This document shows, piece after piece, positions 12,695 to 24,298 of a stretch of 64,000 bases of DNA; the stretch's first letter is position 1, and the number at the start of each line of letters is the position of its first letter. The DNA is from Paramecium octaurelia (Eukaryota > Ciliophora > Oligohymenophorea > Peniculida > Parameciidae): the NCBI GenBank assembly GCA_905182995.1, contig CAJJDP010000048.1:186001-250000 (forward strand). Reading direction: 5' to 3'. The translations under genes were made by a program, and so were the position numbers. The notes under the pieces were generated by a model, which had not been told where the DNA came from, did no database searches, and saw nothing but the letters and a program-made list of their open reading frames with translations.

Positions 12695-13990
12695 TCAATT
12701 TTTTGACAATTATCTCGAATGATTTGATATTTTGATTTATTTAGAATTTAAGGGTGAATAAAGGAGTTCATTTATTCTCTTAATGTTTTTCGCTGTTGTT
12801 GGTTCCTTTGAATACGATCTATATATACCTTAAGAAAAGAATTTTCCATTAGAGATGGGTCCATCATCACTTTCTACAGATTTTCCATAACAATTTTTTG
12901 AGTTGGCACCATTAGACTCTTCTTGAATTAGGCAGTGTTCAGCAATTTAGCTTTGGACACAAAGTTTTCGATTTCAATTAATTGTTTTTTTTCTATAACA
13001 AACCATTTAACGTCTCTGACGGATGAGGAATTTAGTGCGAATTGCTGTCTCATTTCATAGAATTATTTCATTTTTTTATTAATTTCAAGCATGATCACAA
13101 CCAATTCATAAAATTGTAGAGCTAAATTAACACAATAGATTTACAATCTCTAACCTAAAATTATGAATAGGAATCAATCATATCAGTTATTTCATTTCTC
13201 AAAAACCCATACTCCAATAAGCAATCCTTATAAATTAGATAGGCTATGTCTCTGATGATGAATGAATTCTATGTTTTTTGATTGAAGGAGAATTGTAGGT
13301 AGGGTAAAAAACCTAATTTAAAATTAAGCATGTTGATAATTTTGAAAAGCCACACAAATTACAATTTTCGATTGAAAGTTTCGTCTTAATATGGGTATTG
13401 ATGGAACTTACAAGAGTTGTAGATATCAGAATTTTGAGTAATCCTCTAGATGTAATTGAAATAGGTGTTCATGAATTCCGATTCATTTTGATGAATTTGC
13501 TCATATAGTTATAATTGCTAAATCAAATATAAAATCTTGATTACATCAGAGACATTAAGATACATGGAATTCTGATATTAAGTAGCGATCATTTATTAAT
13601 CTGACAATATCTAACATGTTTAATTAATATTCGTGGTAACCGCTGTTCTTGCTTATGTGTTATGTGCAACTGGTTTGATCTCTATTTTATAGTATTATTT
13701 ACATTATTTTTTTCACAACACATTATCACCTTGTCTATTGCTTAATATTGATCACTGCTCAAAATAATATGTAAAGCATAGCATTTTTTGAGTTATTCAT
13801 TGATTGATTCTGGCTGATAATTAACAACTTATTCTAATCTCCTCATATCTTTGATTAGCAATTTTGCATCTCTCAATCTCACTTAGGTAAATTGTGGATC
13901 AAGAATAGAGAAATCAGAATTTGGATTCTTCGGTTGTTGCTATTATTAAGGTGCTGAAGGTTTGGAGAAAATTGACTTTATAAAATTCAT
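12695..13990 (-). CDS. Hypothetical alpha-helical protein (weak ANTH resemblance)
   Basis: 408 residues with introns 12806..12828, 13122..13144 and 13680..13702. It opens with a Q/P-rich segment after MNFIKSIFSK. It is then almost entirely helical with long hydrophobic-heptad stretches (DVIKILYLIQQLQLYEQIH, SFIIRDIAYLIYKDCLLEYG, SLQFYELVVIMLEINKKMKQ). The pattern of a helical bundle with late IYKD and EFxE-like segments recalls the ANTH domain of AP180/CALM clathrin adaptors. Key N-terminal lysine motifs are not evident, so I leave it as hypothetical. An alternative exon structure around 13536..13563 was considered, but it requires an extra frame change with no canonical intron. Confidence 0.6.
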
Positions 13991-14033
13991 TTATTAATGA
14001 AATTGCCAAAATTCAAATATATAAACAATAGTT

Positions 14034-14384
14034 TCAACGAGTAAATCCAATTGCAGTTTATCCAGCTCTTTTGGCAGCTCTGCAAATGTCATCTGCCAAA
14101 ATTGTAGCCCTTCCTGAATAATTAGCATAAATCATCGAATCACGAAGAATATTGGAAATGTACAATTTCATATACAATTTAGACAGTTCATAGACATCTG
14201 AACTAATACGTTTGACTCCTCCTCTTCTAGCCAACCTTCTTATGTCTCCATTCGAAATTAATCTTGATTTGTTTGTATTCTGAGGGAACTTTTTATAGTC
14301 TATGTTTCTCCCTTATCCTTTGAGTTTCTGATTGTTCTGCCTATATTTCATGGCATTAGATTTGGGTGGTACTTTTGGTGGCAT
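14034..14384 (-). CDS. Divergent histone H4-like protein
   Basis: Intronless, 116 residues. Residues about 48-63 (DIRRLARRGGVKRIS) match the first helix and loop of histone H4 almost exactly. The rest of the histone fold is recognisable but strongly changed (for example ILRDSMIY for VIRDAVTY, AAKRAGQTAIGF for ALKRQGRTLYGF). The N-terminal tail is about 20 residues longer than in H4. It begins MPPKVPPKSN and lacks the regular GK repeats that carry K5/K8/K12/K16 acetylation. It would pair with an H3-type partner in a nucleosome. The near-perfect DNA-contacting segment argues for a working protein, not a relic. It could be a developmental or germline-nucleus variant. The canonical H4 is not in this window. 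Confidence 0.85.
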
Positions 14385-14472
14385 TTGTAATAATTTGAAA
14401 TTATTATTTTTTACTGTTGATTATTAATTATAAATGTTTTAATTTCTATAAACTAAAAATGACAATCTAATT

Positions 14473-16269
<1,797 letters not shown>

Positions 16270-16604
16270 ATTCCTCAAAACTGTCAGAAATTTATAATTA
16301 TAAATTACAATCAATATTCATCATTTAATATTTTCACCTTAAACAATCAAATAAACCATAATAGTATTTCTAATAGTCTTTATATCCATGATACTTTATT
16401 AAATATCAAAATCAACCCTTTAATTAATATGATAATTTGATCCTGCATTTTGATTCAATTATTTGAATCATTACAACTTCAATAGTTATTGATTTAGAGA
16501 TTATATAAAAATATTTTATTAAAAGTCATTAAACGATTATTAATTAACAAATATATGTTAAAATAATTATTATTGATAAATGTATGGTAGCAAAACTCGA
16601 AAGC
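16270..16604. other. Intergenic, start of duplicated segment
   Basis: AT-rich 335 bp between the kinase start and the 3' end of the next minus-strand gene. From 16362 on it belongs to copy 1 of the duplication. No gene seen. Confidence 0.6.
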
Positions 16605-16940
16605 TCATTAATAGCTCTACTTAGAATCCATCAATGAATAGTATAGCTTGGCTTCCTTTATATCTTTCAAAAATGATTTACTTTATTAATTGAATGAATA
16701 ATCTGGAAAATATTTACAATTGCACAAGTAACCACAGACAACTATTGAAATTGCCATAATTTATTAAAATGCTATAATTTTGTGGTTTTGCAATAATCTC
16801 TGTAATTTTGGCAACACTTTTGCTAATTGCCTAGTTCTAAGGACCTAACCCTTGTTGAGCTCTAGTATATGATATTGACTATAAAAATTATATGCTCCTA
16901 TAGATATAAGAGTTGAATACTCAATCAGTTTGAGGCTCAT
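16605..16940 (-). CDS. Small hypothetical membrane protein, copy 1
   Basis: 111 residues, intronless, start MSLKLIEYST. A hydrophobic stretch (IIAFQQIMAISIVVCGYLC) lies near residues 62-80, followed by cysteines and a charged end (KSFLKDIKEAKLYYSLMDSK). No family recognised. It lies 95 bp downstream of eL41 on the same strand. The second copy at 17971..18306 is identical as far as I can read it and is probably the same locus. Confidence 0.6.
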
Positions 16941-17035
16941 CTAAAATAGTAAGGGAATAACAACCAGGGAAATGGAAAATGAAGATGAAATAAAAAATGA
17001 ATATATATATCCAGAATATGTGCAAATAATGTAAA

Positions 17036-17104
17036 TCACTTACGTGCCTTACGTCTCTTTCTCTTAAGTCTTCGCATTCTCTTCTTTCGCCACTTTTCTC
17101 TCAT
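17036..17104 (-). CDS. RPL41: 60S ribosomal protein eL41, copy 1
   Basis: Only 22 codons plus TGA, yet unmistakable: MREKWRKKRMRRLKRKRRKA then RK. eL41 is a single basic helix in the large ribosomal subunit, at the intersubunit bridge. Canonical versions have 25 residues; this one ends three residues early. No intron with an AG acceptor at suitable distance follows the GT in the last codons, so the TGA at 17036..17038 is taken as the real stop. Confidence 0.9.
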   Translation of the reverse strand: MREKWRKKRMRRLKRKRRKARK

Positions 17105-17245
17105 TATTTATTATTTTTAATATTAATATATTCGAAGATTTAAATTAAGTTTTAAATTGCTTTCTTAATTAATCATCATTTATCACTATAACGTGGGTAG
17201 AATGGATTGTGCAGAAATATAAATCAAAATAAAGATAGTTGGATT

Positions 17246-17698
17246 TCATTATAAAAATACAACATCATCATCATTAAGTTTGTTACTGCTTTCCTCTAGT
17301 TAATTGCTATAATCGACATATTCAGGTGTAGTATCTGAGAGGAAAATGAAGAAATCATCTGATTTTTGTTTTATTTGTTTCATCTACATATTATGAAAGA
17401 ACTTACATTTCTCCAAAATTGAAGTAATTCACTTTTATTTCGAATATAATAAGATAGTCCCATAGAGGTATCTACATGCCTTTGATTTAATAAGTGAATG
17501 TATTTGCAACTGTAAGATGTTCGATTGAACATTTTATTTTCAATGATTTGATCTTTATTCTCAGCTTCTTAAACATAATGTGGATCCAAATAAATGTAAT
17601 GATCATTAATTCTACCAAGTATATAAAATGCTCTTTTTGGTGTGCCTCCAACTATACCTTAGAAATATGGTAATTCCATTAGTTCATCTAGCACTTTC
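17246..17698 (-). CDS. ATG4: ATG4 cysteine protease, 3' part only (copy 1)
   Basis: Same sequence as the C-terminal part of the complete gene at 18612..19891, cut at its 5' side by the N at 17699. It includes the His/Asp motif region (YIYLDPHYV) and the last intron. It lacks the catalytic cysteine region. Best read as the end of one contig, not as a second gene. Confidence 0.85.
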
Positions 17699-17699
17699 N
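17699..17699. other. Assembly gap marker (N)
   Basis: Single unresolved base exactly at the junction between the two copies of a 1.34-kb direct duplication. Confidence 0.95.
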
Positions 17700-17839
17700 T
17701 AGTATTTCTAATAGTCTTTATATCCATGATACTTTATTAAATATCAAAATCAACCCTTTAATTAATATGATAATTTGATCCTGCATTTTGATTCAATTAT
17801 TTGAATCATTACAACTTCAATAGTTATTGATTTAGAGAT

Positions 17840-17867
17840 TATCATAAATTTATAATTCTACCAGGTA
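17840..17867. other. 28-bp TA-bounded insertion (possible retained IES)
   Basis: Present only in copy 2 of the duplication. It starts with TA and is followed by TA, so exact loss leaves one TA, as in excision of a Paramecium internal eliminated sequence. Its length falls in the shortest, most common IES size class (26-30 bp). The right end, read inward, is TATACCTG, matching the TAYAGYNR end consensus at all but one position; the left end TATCATAA is weaker. A rival origin: the insert contains a stretch very like one in ATG4 at about 18972 (TAATTCTACCA then RGTATATA), which would suggest a templated insertion. It lies in non-coding DNA. Confidence 0.45.
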
Positions 17868-17970
17868 TATATAAAAATATTTTATTAAAAGTCATTAAAC
17901 GATTATTAATTAACAAATATATGTTAAAATAATTATTATTGATAAATGTATGGTAGCAAAACTCGAAAGC

Positions 17971-18306
17971 TCATTAATAGCTCTACTTAGAATCCATCAA
18001 TGAATAGTATAGCTTGGCTTCCTTTATATCTTTCAAAAATGATTTACTTTATTAATTGAATGAATAATCTGGAAAATATTTACAATTGCACAAGTAACCA
18101 CAGACAACTATTGAAATTGCCATAATTTATTAAAATGCTATAATTTTGTGGTTTTGCAATAATCTCTGTAATTTTGGCAACACTTTTGCTAATTGCCTAG
18201 TTCTAAGGACCTAACCCTTGTTGAGCTCTAGTATATGATATTGACTATAAAAATTATATGCTCCTATAGATATAAGAGTTGAATACTCAATCAGTTTGAG
18301 GCTCAT
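17971..18306 (-). CDS. Small hypothetical membrane protein, copy 2
   Basis: Second copy of the 111-residue protein at 16605..16940, within the duplicated segment; no difference seen. Probably one locus in the real genome. Confidence 0.6.
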
Positions 18307-18401
18307 CTAAAATAGTAAGGGAATAACAACCAGGGAAATGGAAAATGAAGATGAAATAAAAAATGAATATATATATCCAGAATATGTGCAAATAATGTAA
18401 A

Positions 18402-18470
18402 TCACTTACGTGCCTTACGTCTCTTTCTCTTAAGTCTTCGCATTCTCTTCTTTCGCCACTTTTCTCTCAT
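18402..18470 (-). CDS. RPL41: 60S ribosomal protein eL41, copy 2
   Basis: Second copy of the 22-residue eL41 at 17036..17104, identical and in the same context. ATG4 ends 142 bp upstream on the same strand. Confidence 0.9.
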   Translation of the reverse strand: MREKWRKKRMRRLKRKRRKARK

Positions 18471-18611
18471 TATTTATTATTTTTAATATTAATATATTCG
18501 AAGATTTAAATTAAGTTTTAAATTGCTTTCTTAATTAATCATCATTTATCACTATAACGTGGGTAGAATGGATTGTGCAGAAATATAAATCAAAATAAAG
18601 ATAGTTGGATT

Positions 18612-19891
18612 TCATTATAAAAATACAACATCATCATCATTAAGTTTGTTACTGCTTTCCTCTAGTTAATTGCTATAATCGACATATTCAGGTGTAGTAT
18701 CTGAGAGGAAAATGAAGAAATCATCTGATTTTTGTTTTATTTGTTTCATCTACATATTATGAAAGAACTTACATTTCTCCAAAATTGAAGTAATTCACTT
18801 TTATTTCGAATATAATAAGATAGTCCCATAGAGGTATCTACATGCCTTTGATTTAATAAGTGAATGTATTTGCAACTGTAAGATGTTCGATTGAACATTT
18901 TATTTTCAATGATTTGATCTTTATTCTCAGCTTCTTAAACATAATGTGGATCCAAATAAATGTAATGATCATTAATTCTACCAAGTATATAAAATGCTCT
19001 TTTTGGTGTGCCTCCAACTATACCTTAGAAATATGGTAATTCCATTAGTTCATCTAGCACTTTCAAGTATTTTTAATTGGGTTCATCCAAACCAATTCTC
19101 GTTAAAACAAATATTGCTAAACTGTTTTTGCTTTATAGTTAAGTCTTTTCCAATTGTTCTTCTAGATCTTTATCAGTTTCAAATTTGGTATCGAACATTC
19201 TGTTCATCAATTAATCAAGAAAAAGGCAGGAGTCATTAAATACCGACAATTTGAGATTTTCAGATGCTAATTTTAGATAATTGAAATATTAACCTCTAAT
19301 TGGTATGGTATTGTGCAATTCTTCAAGGAGAAATAGTATATAATTGGGTTTATACCATTCCCCTGGATCTAAATTGAATTCTTTTTTAGCTAAATACGCT
19401 ATTTTTTAAATGCTGAATGGACAAATAAAGTTGTGGACTTTTTGTTTCTCCTTTTTATTTATAAATTCTATAAATTCCTTATACTCTTATGAATCATTAT
19501 CAGCAAAGGCTAATAAAATGTTATCATAATCTTCATCTCTCTTATCTCCATGATTTTTTAGGTGTTTCTTAAGCATTTAAGCCATGGCCATTTAACCTAC
19601 TCTAAGCATACATCCCCAACCGGTATCTGAGATGTAATTTGATTCTTAAAAAATAATCTCTTAATTTACAATATAAAGGTGGGAAATTTCTTCTGTATGT
19701 AATCCAAATGGTCTCTTAAACTAACTATTTAATTTTATTGATACGATCCTAATTTTTATTATAAACTTTACTTCAATATCATTATTATCAATATCGATAC
19801 GACTGCCCAAAATATAAATTGGGTGACCTGGAGGGACGTTCTTGTTATTTAAATATGCATTTAAAATGTATTTCAAGTTATAACTATACAT
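18612..19891 (-). CDS. ATG4: ATG4 cysteine protease
   Basis: 418 residues with one intron (18750..18772). The catalytic cysteine lies in SDTGWGCMLRVGQMAMAQML near residue 78, and the Asp/His pair lies in YIYLDPHYV. Both are hallmarks of peptidase family C54. An N-terminal PPGHPIYILGSRI segment also fits. ATG4 processes the C-terminus of ATG8 and removes it from phosphatidylethanolamine during autophagy in the cytosol. The start ATG at 19891 is the first in frame. The frame stays open upstream to a TGA near 20000, so a further short 5' exon cannot be excluded. The C-terminus is acidic (LNDDDVVFLQ). The mitochondrial bL20 gene starts divergently 260 bp away. Confidence 0.9.
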
Positions 19892-20151
19892 AATTTAAGT
19901 TGCTCTTACATCCAATCTATTAAAACTTCTTTATAATTTTCTTATCTCTAATCCATTTATAAAATAATAATCTAAATTAATATTGCCAATTTTTCAGCAT
20001 TCTAAACCCTTATTATTAGCTATATTCTATTATTATGACTCGCATTCAAAAATGATAGCACAAATTTTGGGAATGAAAAATACTAACAAGAAGAAATTCA
20101 ATATCTTCAAATACTATTACATAAATTTATAGATAATATTTTTAATTAATT

Positions 20152-20706
20152 ATGGCTAATTGGAGTTTAAAAAAGTATTTAGAATTGGCCAAGGGCTTCT
20201 AAGGACGTGCCAGAAATACTTCCAAAATAATGATGAACAGAGTATAAAAATCATTGCAATATGCATATGTGAGTAGAAGACTTAGACCAAGAATTCTAAG
20301 TAAGTCTATTATCATGAATAGGACGTGAGTGGATTTAGGCTATCAATGCTGGAGTGAGGGAACACAGAATAAGTTACAGTCAATTTATTTTTGGATTAAA
20401 CCATTCTAACATATAATTAGATAGGAAAATTTTAGCTAATCTTGCAATCAACGAACCTTTTTCTTTCAAAGCAGTAGTAGATGAAGTCAAAATACAAAAT
20501 AGCATGAAAGTATGCATAATTTATGAATAAAAAAGGAAAAACCTTATGATGATGTGTCTCTTGATTAAGCATATGAAAAAGGATTAATCGCTAACAATGT
20601 GACCCAGACTTGGTTTAAGAAAGGTATTAAGGAAGGACATAAATTGTTTGGTCTAAAAAGAGAATTAACTCCAGAAGAACTTAAGAAATTAGAAAAAGGT
20701 GAATGA
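20152..20706 (+). CDS. MRPL20: Mitochondrial ribosomal protein bL20m
   Basis: 168 residues; introns 20300..20321 and 20510..20535. The N-terminal part has the L20 pattern (LAKGFQGRARNTSKIMMNRV, YVSRRLRPRILRREWIQAIN, AGVREHRISYSQFIFGLNHS, LDRKILANLAINEP). bL20 binds 23S rRNA early in assembly of the large subunit. With cytosolic ribosomes using no bL20, this must be the mitochondrial protein. The roughly 60-residue C-terminal extension (TQTWFKKGIKEGHKLFGLKR) is not part of bacterial L20. It converges with PIG-K, 44 bp apart. Confidence 0.9.
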
Positions 20707-20750
20707 AAATATCATTGCACATAAAATAATAAATAATGATTATTCCAAAA

Positions 20751-21729
20751 TCATGCCTTCATCAATTCCAAAAACTCTTATTAAGCTAAATTATCTTAAT
20801 CATTTCTTAAAATAACCTAATTCAATATTGGTTGCTTTGGTTTCCAAAAATCAGCTGCTTTGATCTAAATAATTACATTATTTCATTTACATCCTTAGAC
20901 TCTTTATTTTCAATATTAATAATCAACTTTGAATTGGCCTTATGATATCCATAATCATATTTTTTCATCTAATCAAGTATTGATAAATTAGGTTTCTTGT
21001 CTAATTCATTTTTCAGCCAATAATGTGTAGTTAATGTAAACTTATCTGTTTTAGGAATAGATAAAATGGGACAACGACCATGAGAATAAGCCTTTTCTCC
21101 CAAGGAACTTGATCCCAATAATATCATATTCTTGGCTTTCACTGTTTCAAATAAAGTGATTGCCCCACATGAATCAGATATCAAAAAGGCTTCTTGATAA
21201 AGCTCTAAAAATTCCATTTCTTTTGTGATTTTTTCCATTTCAAAATCCAACAAATAGGTTGTATCCTGCATTTTGGTGTACCCATCTCCACCATGTCCAT
21301 TCATAAACATTAATAATTTCTATTGCTTCGATAGGGTTAATCTTCTTGATTAAGGAGTCTTATTAAAATGATTTAGCTTACATATTTATTGTATTTATTG
21401 CGCATAACATCTATCCAATATTTAATATTGACATCATTTCTCTTAAAGTCCCAATTTACACTTTTATGTATATTTGGCTCTCTCTCTCCATCATATGCAC
21501 AAGCCACTCCAGGCACATTATTCTTTCTATTACAGGCTGTATCTTCTGGAATCATCAAGGAAATTTGATCATCACTTATTCTCCAATCTTTTAATTGTTG
21601 GTAGATTAATAGAGAGTTTATCGCTTGTCTATAATTGAACCAAAATTTGGAGGTTGATAGAATGATGTACTAATTCTGAGGGATTGGTCTATAACAAAGT
21701 ATAGTTGTGAATAAAATGAAAATTATCAT
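20751..21729 (-). CDS. PIGK: GPI-anchor transamidase catalytic subunit PIG-K/GPI8
   Basis: 309 residues; introns 20865..20890 and 21359..21381. It has an N-terminal signal sequence (MIIFILFTTILC), the FWFNYRQAINSLLIYQQLKD segment and IPEDTACNRKNN. The catalytic His sits in FMNGHGGDGYTKMQD and the catalytic Cys in AFLISDSCGAITLFE, the dyad of peptidase family C13. GPI8 cleaves the C-terminal signal of precursors in the ER and transfers them to GPI, which in Paramecium anchors surface antigens. The protein ends at about 309 residues, without the C-terminal membrane helix of the roughly 395-residue animal and yeast enzymes. The last intron choice gives DFWKPKQPILNQ, which fits the family better than the unspliced reading. 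Confidence 0.9.
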
Positions 21730-21792
21730 TAATTATATTGAGTATTTAAATTCTTATATATAATTAGAAACATCTCTTTAAATTATTATAGA

Positions 21793-24298
21793 TCAAATTG
21801 TTTCATCATTTAGAGTATAGTTTAATCGCTAATTTGATAATGATATTCTTGCTTAGTTAAAAGTGTCTTTCTGCCTCTAGCTTCTATTCATATATTTTTG
21901 ACTCATTTCAACAGTCATTGTATTTCTCATGGTCAATCTAGTTGATTCATTTAATTTTGAGTTTTTTCCAACAATTACAGAGTTGTTAGTTTTACTATTT
22001 TTATTTAGGTTTCTATTTGTTTATTGCTTCCTCAGGGTCTATGATTATGATAAATTTAAAGATTGATCGATTCTGCTGGTAGATAAACAAATTTTTTTGA
22101 TTGGCAATATTTGATTCAATATGAAATCTACTTTGGAGATTCTCTATTGTCTAAATGTAATATGAGTGTTTTCATCCCTCAAACCTGGTTGAAATTCGAA
22201 ATGCAAATTATTAAGATTCTAATCTACTCTATATAAGCCATCTTCATGACTAATTTAAACCAATTCATTTTATAGTAATAAAATAATCATTAACTTCTGA
22301 CATTCTTCTAATTAATCCATTTTAGTTTATTACTCTAATTACTTGGGTAGAATTTAATCTCTAATTTTTTGAAGATTCTTAATTTGTTATTATGCAAACG
22401 TAGCATCATTTTGAATATCAGATTTCATTTTAGTAATTTGGCCTTGCAATAATTCAATTTCTCTTTTAATGTAGTTCAAATCAACAAACTCCTTATCTGG
22501 TGGTAATCCTTATTTAGTATCGTTTTGAATGGTATCAATTTTAGAATTGTATTTGTTTAATTACGTTTTAGTTTACAAAAAGAAGAATTCTAATCTTTCA
22601 TGCTATTTCTTGACTTTATCATTCAATTGCTTGAAATCTTTATCCAATTGCTAATATTGAACTTAACAAGTTTTTTGAGACTCAAGCACCTTCTCGATCT
22701 ACTGCTTTACCTCAATCAATTCTAAATTATCAGTAACCTTCGATACTGATTATTTCTTTTGATATGATTGATACTCAATTTGACCATCAACTCTACTATT
22801 TGATCTAATTGATTTATTAGCTGAAACATAAACGCTGGTGATATTAATCCCTAAAGGTGATTCTGTTTCTGTTGTATCTTTTAATACTTTGCTCTTTCTC
22901 TGAGGATTGTTGTGGACTATATTTTAAGGAACTTAAAGTTTATGTTGTTTCATTTAAGAATCATCCACATCTTACTTGCTATGTTTTTAATTAAGTTGAT
23001 TTTGTTTCCCTTCATTATCAAGTGAAGTTATGTTTTGAATAATATTCGGAACCAATTAATTTTATAAAGACTGCAATTCCTCCATAAAATGAGTGTCCAT
23101 TATTTATATTTATTCATCTAAATATTACTTCTATATATTTGTGTTTCTATTCAACATCGACATGATATCATTGTCACACTTTTCTTTGTATTACTCAAAT
23201 ATTTCATCATATTTCATAAGATTCTTCTTGTAATTCTATTTCATACTGGCAAAATCAAATTTAAATTGTTCCACTGCCTTTTGAACTATGTGAAAGGTTT
23301 CACTCCAATCCTCATATCTCTATTCAAATTATGATTTTAAATTGTTTATAGATTTTAATACCTCGGAATTTTTAGCTTCAACCTCTACTCTGACATCTCT
23401 GATTAATCCTTAACAAGTTTAAAATTATCTCTAAGTGTCCTCCCTTTAATATTAAAAGCTGTCGATTTATTATTACATTTAAGTGATATTCCTATTATTT
23501 TAACTCAAGATTTGTTGGTATTTAAATTGAATAGTGTTTAGCTCACTTTTTATTTGATCATTCTACTATTTAACAGACTTTTCGTGGTCCTCCTTTAGTA
23601 TTGCTTACTCTTTAAACAGTTCAAATTATTCAATCATCTCTTGGACTTATTGGCTGAGCTCTTTTTATTACTGAAAGGTTGATTGGTATTAGTCAGCCTT
23701 TTCTAGCGTTTTATTCAATTTTTCTGTCATATCTTAGATTCTAGAATCCATTTTTTCTACTGAGAATCTATTACCATCAGTCTCCTCTCTTGAAGAAACA
23801 ATCAATTGATTAACTCTCTTCTGTATATTATCAATATTTGTGATGTAAGTCTAATGAACAAAAGCTTGATCTCCCTTCAATTATTGATATTATTATTGTA
23901 ACTCTTTTAACTTCTCTGATCTCTCATTCAACTATTGACTGTAATGTTCAATTCTGTCCATTAGATTAGTGAACGTTTAATTTTAAGTTTAAATTGCTAA
24001 GGTTTGTTTTTCTTCCTTAATTAATTTAAAGTGATACCAAAGAATTTATGGTTGCGTGTAGTTCATTGATGTTCTTCAAGTACATCGAATCTTAGAGCTG
24101 TCTCTGCTATTATTGTTAATTAATAATTGAAATAGCCTAAGTGTGCTTGCTAATGGCTGAGTCAATATTGGTATAATCTTGTTACAAATTTAAGATTCTA
24201 CATAAACCACTTCTTTACCTATTCTAAAGAGGATTCAATAATTCTAGTGTTACTTTTCTGGCAAGAACTTCAATTAAGTATTGTTAGTTTTGATCCAT
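21793..24298 (-). CDS. Long coiled-coil protein, unrecognised
   Basis: 827 residues with one intron (24016..24037). Predicted coiled coil runs over most of the length. The stretches from about residue 55 to 420 and from 500 to 650 are rich in Q, E, K, I and L heptads (for example LKELQQQYQQLKGDQ, EKMDSRIQDMTEKLN). A polar linker around residues 430-500 and a basic, S/T/N-rich tail (SLNLSQSQTLRKQQ) complete it. Such proteins in Paramecium are often cytoskeletal or basal-body associated, but nothing specific can be claimed. The start is the first ATG after the upstream intergenic region. Confidence 0.75.

Larger units (their letters stand above)
16362..17698. repeat. Direct duplication, copy 1 (probable unmerged contig end)
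   Basis: 1337 bp repeated at 17700..19064 and separated from it by a single N at 17699. By eye the copies are identical apart from one 28-bp insertion in copy 2. Copy 1 ends abruptly inside ATG4 at the N. Copy 2 begins abruptly at the equivalent of 16362. This is what two overlapping contigs joined without merging would give. Confidence 0.9.
17700..19064. repeat. Direct duplication, copy 2
   Basis: 1365 bp equivalent to 16362..17698 with a 28-bp insertion at 17840..17867. Offset between copies is 1338 bp before the insertion and 1366 after it. It continues into the 5' part of ATG4, so this is the copy that carries the intact gene. Confidence 0.9.

Noticed and set aside
13536..13563. Alternative 28-nt intron in the helical protein gene
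   Set aside because: Using it requires another frame change upstream for which no GT...AG of suitable length exists; the single 23-nt intron at 13680..13702 gives an exact frame.
16605..18306. Tandem paralogues of the small membrane protein and eL41
   Set aside because: The copies show no differences and are bounded by the N gap, so an assembly artefact is simpler than gene duplication.
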